Assembly (NCBI RefSeq): GCF_000024425.1
Contig: NC_013946.1
Span: 1,426,001 to 1,490,000, forward strand
Direction of reading: 5' to 3'
DNA: 64,000 nucleotides
From: Meiothermus ruber DSM 1279
GTDB lineage: Bacteria; Deinococcota; Deinococci; Deinococcales; Thermaceae
Made by a program: the position numbers and the translations under genes. This document shows positions 1-7,147 of this stretch, piece after piece (the first letter of the stretch is position 1; each line of letters starts with the position of its first letter). Below the pieces are notes generated by a model that saw nothing but the letters and a program-made list of their open reading frames with translations, ran no database searches and was not told where the DNA came from.

Positions 1-437
1 CCGACGATGGCCTTGCTCCCCAGAAAGGGCACCCCAAACCGCACTCCCTCCTCTTCCGAGAAGGCGATCACCTCAATGGCAAGGGACAGCCTGCGGCCCC
101 CCAGGGCCTTCACCACCGCCAGCGCCAGCGTTACCCCCAGAAGGCCATCGAAACGGCCCGCATCCCGCACGGTGTCCACGTGCGAGCCCATCAGCAGGGC
201 CGGGGCGTCGGGGGTCTGGCCGGGGTAGCGCCCGATCAGGTTCCCCACCGCGTCCACCCGCACCGCCATGCCCAGCTCCTGCATCCAGGCGGTGAGCAGC
301 CGGTGCACCTCCCGCATGGGGGGGGAGAGGAAGGTGCGGGTCAGGCGGCCTGCCTCTTCGGATAGGCGGCCCAGGGCCAGGCAGCGCTCGAGGGCTTCCT
401 GGGCCAGTTGGGAGAAGTCGGTATCGGAAAGGTTCAT
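1..437 (-). CDS. Allantoate amidohydrolase / Zn-dependent carbamoylase family, N-terminal part
   Basis: The gene runs off the left edge, and only the first ~145 residues are visible. They contain the metal-binding signature of the M20-like amidohydrolase/carbamoylase family: GSHVDTV (H86, D88), a following RFDG (D97) and an acidic FSEEEG stretch (E128-E130). Family members hydrolyse the ureido group of allantoate, ureidoglycine or N-carbamoyl amino acids. Its position directly downstream of hydroxyisourate hydrolase, PuuD and OHCU decarboxylase on the same strand makes allantoate the likely substrate. This is inferred from context, because the specificity residues lie outside the window. The start is the ATG at 435-437; no clear ribosome binding site precedes it. 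Confidence 0.85.
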   Translation of the reverse strand, partial: MNLSDTDFSQLAQEALERCLALGRLSEEAGRLTRTFLSPPMREVHRLLTAWMQELGMAVRVDAVGNLIGRYPGQTPDAPALLMGSHVDTVRDAGRFDGLLGVTLALAVVKALGGRRLSLAIEVIAFSEEEGVRFGVPFLGSKAIV

Positions 438-548
438 GGTCGGGTCAGTTGGGATGCGTTCTTGTTCGTAGGGCAGTGAGCCCCCGTGGGAAGCGAAAAA
501 CGTGGTTTGCTGCGGACGGGACAAGGGATGAAGCTTCCCTTGGGGTAC

Positions 549-905
549 TCAGCTACCCCGATAGGTGCTGTAGCCGTAGGGCGAGATGAGGAGCGGTACG
601 TGGTAGTGCCCTCGGGCCTCGGCGATGCCGAAGCGGATGGGCACCTCGTCCAGAAAGGGGGGGTCGGGCAGGGGGACGCCCTGGGCCTTGAAGTAGGCGG
701 CCACGTGGAAGACCAGCTCGTACAGGCCCACCGGGATGGTCTCGCCCGAGAGCAAGGGGGTATCGGTACGGCCATCGGCGTTGGTGCGGGCCGCGGTCAC
801 CAAGGTGCGCTCGCCCGCGGGGCCGATGCGGTAGAGCTCGAGGTCGAGCCCCGCCGCGGGGCGGCCGTGGGCGGTGTCCAGCACATGGGTTGAGAGGCGT
901 GCCAT
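549..905 (-). CDS. uraH: 5-hydroxyisourate hydrolase (transthyretin-like)
   Basis: This 118-residue protein hydrolyses 5-hydroxyisourate, the product of urate oxidation, to OHCU. It begins [10 protein letters not shown], with the family's first catalytic histidine at H7. It carries an arginine near residue 46 and ends with [19 protein letters not shown], whose terminal YRGS tetrapeptide is the diagnostic signature of the enzyme as opposed to vertebrate transthyretin. The length matches the family, and it probably acts as a cytoplasmic homotetramer. It lies 9 bp downstream of puuD on the same strand, so the two consecutive pathway steps are probably co-transcribed. Names used for the gene include hiuH, pucM and uraH. 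Confidence 0.95.
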   Translation of the reverse strand: MARLSTHVLDTAHGRPAAGLDLELYRIGPAGERTLVTAARTNADGRTDTPLLSGETIPVGLYELVFHVAAYFKAQGVPLPDPPFLDEVPIRFGIAEARGHYHVPLLISPYGYSTYRGS

Positions 906-914
906 GCCTTAATC

Positions 915-2231
915 CTACGGCCCCGGCGCGCCCTGGGCCACCCAGGCCCCCAGCCTGGCCCGCTGCTCGGGGGTCATGGGCGGAACCCCTGGCACCATTA
1001 GGGGCATGTACTGGGTGTCCACCGAAACCTGCTTGATTTTCTGGGCATACCCCACGATCTGCTCGGGGGTCTCGAGCACCACCCCCCCCGGCGCCGAGGC
1101 AAAGCCCGGCTGGGTGGGGCGGGCCGCGTGGCACATCTGGCAGTGTGCGGCGATGATGGCCTGCACCTCGGCAAAGGTTACCGCCGGCTGGCCCTGGGCT
1201 TCGGGGCTCTGGCGCGGGGCGGTCAGGTAGAAAGCCCCCAGGAGCAAAGCCGCCGCCAGCACCAGCAGGTAGGGCATGGCCCCACCTTCCGTCAGGGTTT
1301 TGTGGTGCTCTTTCTCGGTCACGTTGATGAAGTGCCGCACCGCCACCCCGGCCACGAAGAGCAGGATCAGGATGAGCCAGTTGGCCCCGTTGTTATAGGT
1401 CATGGGGAAGTGGTGGGCGATCATGGTGAAAAGCACCGGCAGGGTGAGGTAGTTGTTGTGGCGGGAGCGAAGCTGCACCCAGGCCACAAAGTTGGGGTCG
1501 AGGGCCTCGCCCCGTTGCGCGGCCCGCACCAGCTTTTTTTGTGAGGGGATGATCACAAAAAACACGTTGGCCGCCATGATGGTGCCCAGCATGGCCCCGA
1601 TGTGCATGAAGGTGCCGCGCCCGCTGAAGACCTGCCCCAGCAGATAAGCCGCCAGCGCGACCAGCACCCCACCCACCAGCAAAAACAAAGCCGGGCGGTA
1701 GAGCAGTTGGGTGCTGGAAAGCCCCACGTAAACCAGCCAGGCCGCTACCAGGCTTGCAATAGCAATCGCGATGGCCGCCCAGCCTGGCAGGGTGCTGCCG
1801 GGGGCCAGCAGGATGGTGCGGGGATCGGCATAGTAGACGATGATGAGCAGCAAGAAGCCCGTAACCCAGGTGAGGTAGGCATCCCACTTGAACCAGTGCA
1901 GGTATCGGGGCAGCTCTTTGGGGGCGGTTTTGTACTTCTCCAGGTAGTAGATGCCGCCGCCGTGGATGGCCCAGATGTTGCCGGAAAGCTCGGCCCGCAC
2001 ACCCTGGCGCTCGAGGGCGTTCTCCAGAAAGATGAAGTAGAAGCTGGCCCCAATCCAGGCGACGCCGTAGATGATGTGCAGCCAGCGCACCACCAGGTTG
2101 AGCCACTCCCGGGCGTGGGCCTGCCAGCCGTTCGCCAGGGTGAGGGCCACCGCCACGGCGAAGATAGCCAGGAGGGCCAGCACCCAGGGCCACTTAACGA
2201 TTCGCAGTCGGTCTTGGTGGAGGGGGTTCAT
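915..2231 (-). CDS. puuD: PuuD-type membrane urate oxidase with C-terminal cytochrome c domain
   Basis: This 438-residue protein has eight or so hydrophobic segments over the first ~340 residues, followed by a soluble tail with one heme-binding CQMCH motif (C364-H368) and a candidate axial methionine in QYMPL (about M409). This is the architecture of PuuD (DUF989 membrane domain plus cytochrome c), which oxidises urate to 5-hydroxyisourate and passes electrons to the respiratory chain rather than making hydrogen peroxide. A histidine-rich membrane part (WLHIIYGVAWIG and similar) fits heme or quinone binding, but I cannot assign ligands. Context with uraH, uraD and an amidohydrolase supports the role. 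No soluble uricase is present in the window. Confidence 0.9.
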   Translation of the reverse strand: MNPLHQDRLRIVKWPWVLALLAIFAVAVALTLANGWQAHAREWLNLVVRWLHIIYGVAWIGASFYFIFLENALERQGVRAELSGNIWAIHGGGIYYLEKYKTAPKELPRYLHWFKWDAYLTWVTGFLLLIIVYYADPRTILLAPGSTLPGWAAIAIAIASLVAAWLVYVGLSSTQLLYRPALFLLVGGVLVALAAYLLGQVFSGRGTFMHIGAMLGTIMAANVFFVIIPSQKKLVRAAQRGEALDPNFVAWVQLRSRHNNYLTLPVLFTMIAHHFPMTYNNGANWLILILLFVAGVAVRHFINVTEKEHHKTLTEGGAMPYLLVLAAALLLGAFYLTAPRQSPEAQGQPAVTFAEVQAIIAAHCQMCHAARPTQPGFASAPGGVVLETPEQIVGYAQKIKQVSVDTQYMPLMVPGVPPMTPEQRARLGAWVAQGAPGP

Positions 2232-2328
2232 GGTCTTGGCTGATTCTATCGTGGTTTTCTCTAGCGGGTGTGGTAGCGTTGGCTGGTTTTTGAGGATGGC
2301 TGTGTGATATCCCAGCGTTGTTTTGCTG

Positions 2329-2820
2329 CTATCTCAGCAGATCGGTCAGCCGGAAATAGGCAATTTTGAAGACTTCCTCCAGGGCTGTCTGAAACTCAAC
2401 GTCCGATGGGTTGTGGAGCCTCTGCTCCATGGCCTGCAAGATATCGGCTTTGGTTTTGCCCCGCACCGCCAGGATGAAGGGGAAGCCGAACTTCTTGGTG
2501 TAGGCCCGGTTCAGGGCCTGGATGCGCTCGAACTCGGCGGGGGAGAGGGCATCCAGGCCAGCCCCCTTCTGCTCCGCCGCCGAGGCGGGGGCCATGCGGG
2601 CGCGGCTGCCCAGGTCGGGGTGGGCCCGCAGGAGGGCGAGCTGGGCCTCCTTGGGGGCCTGCCGCACCACCTGCACCAGGCTTTGCTGCAGGGCCTCGAG
2701 GCTGGCCCAGGGCCGTTGCGCCCAGGCCTGCTCGGCGATCCAGGGCGAGTGCTCGAAGACCCAGCCCACCTGTTCGACAAAGGCTTCTTTGGAGAGAAGA
2801 TTTACTGCTTCAAGGTTCAT
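2329..2820 (-). CDS. uraD: OHCU decarboxylase
   Basis: This 163-residue protein converts 2-oxo-4-hydroxy-4-carboxy-5-ureidoimidazoline to S-allantoin, the third step of urate breakdown. It has the RAHPDLGSR motif with the catalytic histidine (H67) and the C-terminal block around GFPFILAVRGKTK typical of the family. The length is standard for a single-domain UraD. The start MNLEAV at 2818-2820 is chosen because the reading frame extends far upstream only as an overlap with the permease gene. It sits directly behind the ABC permease gene (2 bp gap) and ahead of puuD, so transport and catabolism genes may share a transcript. Confidence 0.93.
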   Translation of the reverse strand: MNLEAVNLLSKEAFVEQVGWVFEHSPWIAEQAWAQRPWASLEALQQSLVQVVRQAPKEAQLALLRAHPDLGSRARMAPASAAEQKGAGLDALSPAEFERIQALNRAYTKKFGFPFILAVRGKTKADILQAMEQRLHNPSDVEFQTALEEVFKIAYFRLTDLLR

Positions 2821-2822
2821 AT

Positions 2823-3587
2823 TTATGCGTTCTGGCCGCGGTAGGCCCAGCCCACCAGGCGGCGCTCCAAAATGGCAAATACCGCATAGAGCGCGATGCC
2901 CATGATTGCGATGAGCAAGAGCCCACCAAAGACCAGCGGCACGTTGAACTGCGAGCTGGCCGAGGTCATCAGGTAGCCGATGCCCTTTTGCGAGGCGGCG
3001 ATCTCGGAGATGACCGCGCCCACAAAGGCCAGGGTGATGGCCACCTTGAGCGAAGCGAAGAAGTAGGGCATGGAGAAGGGAATAGAGACCCTGGTAAAGG
3101 CCTCGAGGCGGCTCGAGCCCAGCACCCGCAACACCTCCCGCAGCTCCGGCGGCACCGAGGCCAGCCCGGTAGCCACGTTCACCACGATGGGGAAAAACGA
3201 GATTAGAAAAGCGGTTAGGATGGCCGGCACCGTCCCGATGCCAAACCACAGCACCAGCACCGGCACCAGAGCCGCCTTGGGCACGCTGTTGAAGCCCACC
3301 AGGATGGGATACAGGGCCAGGTTCAGGGGCTTGGAGGTGCCCACCGCCGCCCCTAGCAGCACCCCGGCCACCACCGCAATCCCAAAACCGGCCAGGGTCG
3401 TCCAGAGGGTCTGCCAGGCGTGGCCCAGCACCACCCCCCAGACCGGCAGCAGCGACGCGATGGCCTGCGAGGGGGCGGGCAGCACAAAGGGCGGAATCTT
3501 GAAGAGCCGCACCGAGAGCTCCCACAGCACAAACAAGCCCACACTCGCCCCGGCGGCAATCAGGGTGTCGCGGGTGCGGAGGTTCAT
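2823..3587 (-). CDS. ABC transporter permease, SsuC/ThiX-like
   Basis: This 254-residue membrane protein has about six hydrophobic helices. It carries the binding-protein-dependent transport (EAA) loop around ELREVLRVLGSSRLEAFTRV, which contacts the ATPase. It belongs to the SsuC/TauC/NMT1-partner permease family that moves sulfonates, nitrate, pyrimidines or similar small organics. Its ATG overlaps the stop of the upstream ATPase gene by 4 bp, indicating translational coupling. The operon link to uraD and puuD suggests a purine-derived substrate such as urate or allantoin. That substrate is an inference; the family does not fix it. Confidence 0.88.
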   Translation of the reverse strand: MNLRTRDTLIAAGASVGLFVLWELSVRLFKIPPFVLPAPSQAIASLLPVWGVVLGHAWQTLWTTLAGFGIAVVAGVLLGAAVGTSKPLNLALYPILVGFNSVPKAALVPVLVLWFGIGTVPAILTAFLISFFPIVVNVATGLASVPPELREVLRVLGSSRLEAFTRVSIPFSMPYFFASLKVAITLAFVGAVISEIAASQKGIGYLMTSASSQFNVPLVFGGLLLIAIMGIALYAVFAILERRLVGWAYRGQNA

Positions 3588-4387
3588 GCGCCCACCCCCT
3601 TCAGGCCGCTGATCTGGGTGCGCAGGCCCCCGATCTGTTCGCGCAATTCCTTGACGATGTGGGTAAACCCGTCTTCGTAGGTGAGCTCGAGGGCCCTGGG
3701 GCGGGGAAACTCCACCCGGCGGGCATAGGCGATTTTGCCGGGGCGGGTGCTCATGGTGTAGATGGTGTCGGAGAGGTACACCGCCTCGCGCAGGTCGTGG
3801 GTAACCAGAATTACCGTGGGCTTGCGGCTCATGTAGAGCACCTGCATGGCCTGCCACAGCTCCTCGCGGGTAAAGGCGTCGAGCGCCGAGAAGGGCTCGT
3901 CGAGCATCAGAATTTCGGGCTGATGGATGAGCGCCCGGCACAGGCTGGCCCGCTGCTGCATCCCGCCCGAAAGCTCCCAGACGTGCGCGTTCTCGAAACC
4001 GGCGAGGCCCACCGAGGCCATCAGCTCGCGGGCTGCCTCGATGTAGGGCTTGGGGTTCTGCCGGTACTGCTGCTTGTGCTTTGCCGAGACCTCGAGCGGC
4101 AATAGAATGTTTTGCAGGATGGTGCGCCAGGGCATCAGGGTGGGGTTCTGGAAGGCCATCCCAATGCCGGCGATGGGCCCCCGCACCACCTGACCGTGCA
4201 CGGTGGCCTGGCCGCTGCTGGGGGGGCGCAGCCCCGAGATTACCCGCAAGAGCGTAGACTTTCCGCAGCCCGAAGGCCCCACCAGCGCCACGAACTCCCC
4301 TTTAGCGATGGAGAGGTTGACCCCCTCCACCGCCAGGTAGCCGTTGTCGTAGCGCAGGCTTACGTTGCTGAGCTCAATGAAGGGCAT
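3584..4387 (-). CDS. ABC transporter ATP-binding protein, SsuB/TauB-like
   Basis: This 267-residue ATPase has a complete motif set: Walker A GPSGCGKST (37-45), Q-loop glutamine Q80, signature LSGGMQQR (139-146), Walker B ILMLDE (159-164) and switch histidine H197 in VTHDLR. It is of the SsuB/TauB/nitrate type that works with a periplasmic NMT1-like binding protein. It energises the permease encoded immediately downstream, and the two genes overlap by 4 bp. It lies 52 bp behind the binding-protein gene. The protein is full length with no degenerate motif, so the importer should be functional. Confidence 0.92.
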   Translation of the reverse strand: MPFIELSNVSLRYDNGYLAVEGVNLSIAKGEFVALVGPSGCGKSTLLRVISGLRPPSSGQATVHGQVVRGPIAGIGMAFQNPTLMPWRTILQNILLPLEVSAKHKQQYRQNPKPYIEAARELMASVGLAGFENAHVWELSGGMQQRASLCRALIHQPEILMLDEPFSALDAFTREELWQAMQVLYMSRKPTVILVTHDLREAVYLSDTIYTMSTRPGKIAYARRVEFPRPRALELTYEDGFTHIVKELREQIGGLRTQISGLKGVGA

Positions 4388-4439
4388 GGCTGTTCCTTGG
4401 CTAGAGTTTAGCCTGCTGGGGTTGGATGGTCAAAAAGGC

Positions 4440-5459
4440 TCATCGCGCCGGGCCGGTGACCCGCCGCTCGGCGATGGGGGGCAGGAAGCGCTCGCTCCAG
4501 ACCTGCTCCACCCGCAACGTGGTGTTGAGGTCGAAGGCTTTGACCACCGCGCGGATGTTGCGCTCTACCCGCTCCCGCCGTACCGAGCCCAGCCCGAAGG
4601 CCCGGCTGTCGGCGGTGAGGACGTGGGTGTTGAGGGCCAGCAGCAGCCGCTCGCGCTCGAGGGCCTCGTTGATGAGCCCGTCCCGCCGCTTGACCGCCGC
4701 CACGCCCTCGTCGGGGTTGGCGATCACATCCTTGAAGCCCTTGACCAAAGCCCGCAAAAAGGCCGCCACCGCCTGGGGGTTGGCCTGGGCGAAGTCGCGT
4801 CGCACCACCACCGCGTTGCCGTAGAGATCCTGGGTGTAGTCGCCGTACTTGAAGATGACCAGATCCTCGGGCTTGACCCCCACGTTTTTCAGGTTGAGGA
4901 AGGAGGTGAAGTAAAAACCGGTGATGCCGTCGGCCTGACCGCGGGCCAGGGTGGGCTCGCGCAGCGGCACGTCCACGTTGATGAAGTTGACTTTAGAAGC
5001 GTCCAGGCCCACCGCCTCGGCAAACACCGGGAAGAGCCGGCGGCCCGCGTCGCCTGCGGGGGCGGCCAGGGTTTTGCCCGCCAGGTCGGTGGGGCGGGCA
5101 ATGCCTTTGCCCTTGATGGCAAACACCGCGGCGGGGGTGGTGTTGTAGACCATGAACACCGCCAGGAGCTGGTTGTTGGGGTTTCGGGTGTTGAACTCGA
5201 TCAGGGAATTGAAGTCTGCAAAGCCCATGTCGTAGTTGCCGGCGGCAATTTTGCTGATGGCATCGGCAGAGCCAAAACCCCGGTCAATGCTCACGTTCAG
5301 CCCCTCGGCGCTGTAGTAGCCCTTGTCCTGGGCCAGCAAAAAAGGCGCGGTGGGCCCCTGAAAAGCAAAGTCCAGGGTAAAGCGCACATTGGTGCGCGAC
5401 TGGGCCAGGCCCAGGCTGGTGAGGAATAACAGCGCCAGAAGCAGACCTCGAGTCCACAT
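4440..5459 (-). CDS. ABC transporter substrate-binding protein, NMT1/THI5-like
   Basis: This 339-residue periplasmic protein has a cleavable signal peptide (Met-Trp-Thr-Arg, a leucine-rich core, then ...LGLAQS) and a mature NMT1-like fold: VRFTLDFAFQGPTAPFLLAQ, then GYYSAEGL and a GSADAISKIAAG substrate-loop region. The frame is open 33 codons further upstream. The start at 5457-5459 is preferred because GGGAGG lies just upstream and the signal peptide begins there. It is the first gene of the importer operon. NMT1-type proteins bind pyrimidines, sulfonates, nitrate or riboflavin precursors. Genetic linkage to urate catabolism points to a purine breakdown product, but the ligand cannot be read from sequence. 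Confidence 0.88.
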   Translation of the reverse strand: MWTRGLLLALLFLTSLGLAQSRTNVRFTLDFAFQGPTAPFLLAQDKGYYSAEGLNVSIDRGFGSADAISKIAAGNYDMGFADFNSLIEFNTRNPNNQLLAVFMVYNTTPAAVFAIKGKGIARPTDLAGKTLAAPAGDAGRRLFPVFAEAVGLDASKVNFINVDVPLREPTLARGQADGITGFYFTSFLNLKNVGVKPEDLVIFKYGDYTQDLYGNAVVVRRDFAQANPQAVAAFLRALVKGFKDVIANPDEGVAAVKRRDGLINEALERERLLLALNTHVLTADSRAFGLGSVRRERVERNIRAVVKAFDLNTTLRVEQVWSERFLPPIAERRVTGPAR

Positions 5460-5494
5460 AGCAAAACCTCCCGGTGTTTTATACACCTGGGCCG

Positions 5495-5524
5495 AGTATA
5501 GGTAGATGCAAGGCGCAGTGTCAA
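5495..5524 (-). promoter_or_regulatory. Sigma-70-type promoter of the purine-linked ABC operon
   Basis: Read on the minus strand there is a perfect -35 TTGACA (5519-5524), an 18-bp spacer and a -10 TATACT (5495-5500), about 35 nt upstream of the binding-protein start. This is one of the strongest consensus promoters in the window. Confidence 0.75.
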
Positions 5525-5525
5525 C

Positions 5526-5545
5526 GGCAGCTTTCAAAAGCTGCC
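5526..5545. promoter_or_regulatory. Perfect 9-bp palindrome adjoining the -35 box, candidate operator
   Basis: GGCAGCTTT and its reverse complement AAAGCTGCC are separated by CA. The palindrome ends one base from the -35 hexamer of the ABC operon promoter, a classic position for an activator or repressor site. There is no T-tract, so a terminator is unlikely. The cognate regulator is not identifiable in the window. Confidence 0.5.
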
Positions 5546-5645
5546 AGGATCGCATCAACGCTTTGAGCGGGAGGGGCCGTATTCCCGCTTAGTGTTATTG
5601 GGAAATGCCCAGGATGTCCGTATTTTTATAAACGCACACCGAGGT

Positions 5646-6968
5646 TCATCTTACAAGGAGGGCAGGTTCTTTCAGCGCCTGGGCGATGGCCTCGAGGGTT
5701 TTGTCCAGCTCTTGCGGGCCGTGCGCCAGCGAGAAGAAGGCGGCCTCGAACTGGCTGGGGGGCCAGTAGACGCCCCGTTGCAACAGGCCGTGGAAGAAGG
5801 CCTTGAAGCGCTCGGTGTCGGAGGCCACGGCCTCGGTGTAGGTCTGTACGGGCCCCTCGCGGAAGAAAACCGTAATCATGGAGCCTACGCGGTTGATGGC
5901 GACCGGCAGCCCGGCCTCGGCAAACAGGGTTTGCAGGCCTTGCTCGAGCGCCGCGCCGTAGGCCTCGAGCCGGGCGTAGGGCGGATCCTGGAAAAGGGTC
6001 TCCAGGGTAGCCAGCCCGGCGGCCATGGAGAGCGGGTTTCCGCTCAGGGTGCCGGCCTGGTAGACCGGGCCCAGCGGCGCCACCTGCTGCATGATCTCGG
6101 CCCGGCCCCCGTAGGCCCCCACCGGCAGCCCGCCCCCCAGAATCTTGCCCCAGCAGATCAGGTCGGGCTGCAGGCCCAGAAGCTCCACCGCGCCCCCCTT
6201 GGCCAGGCGGAAGCCGGTCATCACCTCGTCGGCGATCAGCAGGGCCCCGTACTGGCGGGTCAGGCGGTGCAGGGCCTCGAGGAACGCGGGCGTGGGGATG
6301 AGCACCCCCGCGTTGCCCACCACTGGCTCGAAGATCACCGCGGCGATCTGCTCGCCGTAGCGCTGGAACAGGTCTTCCAGGGCCTGGGGCTCGTTGTAGT
6401 CGGCCACCAGGGTCAGCTCGGCGAAGGCCTGGGGCACCCCGGCGCTCGAGGGGGCGCTGCGGGCGCTGCCCCCGCCCCCGGTAAGGAGGCCCGAGCCGGC
6501 CTGCACCAGGAGGCTGTCGGCATGGCCGTGGTAGTTGCCCCGGAACTTCACGATCAGGTCGCGCCCGGTGTAGCCCCGGGCCAGCCGCAGGGCGCTCATG
6601 GTGGCCTCGGTGCCGCTGCTTACGAAGCGCACCAGGTCGGCGCTGGGGTAGGCCTCCCGCACCCGCTGGGCCAGCCGGATCTCCCGCTCGGTGGGGGCCC
6701 CGTAGCTCAGCCCTTCGGCCAGGGCCTGCTGGATGGCCGCAACGACCGCTGGGTGGTTGTGCCCCAGAATCATGGGCCCCCAGGAGCCAATGTAATCCAG
6801 GAGCTGGTTGCCGTCGGCGTCCCAGAGGTAGGCCCCCTGGGCCCGCGCGATAAAGCGCGGGGTGCCCCCCACAGCCTTAAAGGCCCGTACTGGCGAGTTG
6901 ACCCCGCCAGGGATCACCTGCTGAGCTTCCCTGAATAACTCTTCAGACCGTGCAGTTGAGTGGTGCAT
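5646..6968 (-). CDS. hemL: Glutamate-1-semialdehyde 2,1-aminomutase
   Basis: This 440-residue PLP enzyme converts glutamate-1-semialdehyde to 5-aminolevulinate, the second step of C5-pathway heme synthesis. Visible landmarks are SEELFREAQQVIPGGVNSPV at the N-terminus, the SSGTEA phosphate-binding region (118-123), IADEV with D247 that contacts the PLP ring nitrogen, and the Schiff-base lysine K275 in WGKILGGGLP. The length is as expected. It is transcribed away from hemA, so the two genes for ALA formation are divergent from a shared 180-bp region. The ATG at 6966-6968 stands 6 nt after a TAAGTT box with no Shine-Dalgarno, suggesting a leaderless transcript. Confidence 0.96.
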   Translation of the reverse strand: MHHSTARSEELFREAQQVIPGGVNSPVRAFKAVGGTPRFIARAQGAYLWDADGNQLLDYIGSWGPMILGHNHPAVVAAIQQALAEGLSYGAPTEREIRLAQRVREAYPSADLVRFVSSGTEATMSALRLARGYTGRDLIVKFRGNYHGHADSLLVQAGSGLLTGGGGSARSAPSSAGVPQAFAELTLVADYNEPQALEDLFQRYGEQIAAVIFEPVVGNAGVLIPTPAFLEALHRLTRQYGALLIADEVMTGFRLAKGGAVELLGLQPDLICWGKILGGGLPVGAYGGRAEIMQQVAPLGPVYQAGTLSGNPLSMAAGLATLETLFQDPPYARLEAYGAALEQGLQTLFAEAGLPVAINRVGSMITVFFREGPVQTYTEAVASDTERFKAFFHGLLQRGVYWPPSQFEAAFFSLAHGPQELDKTLEAIAQALKEPALLVR

Positions 6969-6974
6969 GTGCAG

Positions 6975-7004
6975 AACTTAGCACCCTTTGACCCTCTAGG
7001 ACAA
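6975..7004 (-). promoter_or_regulatory. hemL promoter, leaderless type
   Basis: On the minus strand, TTGTCC (6999-7004), 18 bp, then TAAGTT (6975-6980), ending 6 nt before the hemL ATG. Transcription would start at or next to the A of the start codon. Confidence 0.6.
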
Positions 7005-7147
7005 CCCAGGGGCCTGGCGGGGGAAGGGGCGCACCCCATGAGAGTGCTTTGGGGCGTTTCGCACGGTACAATTGACCAGGATGGGTGAGGCCGGTGACAG
7101 TTTTGTGACACTTTTCTAAGCGTTTTGCTATTGATAATCAGTCTCGT

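Noticed and set aside
2329-3525. A 398-residue fusion of permease and OHCU decarboxylase
   Set aside because: The upstream part of the frame is out of frame with the real permease gene; UraD begins at the ATG at 2820.
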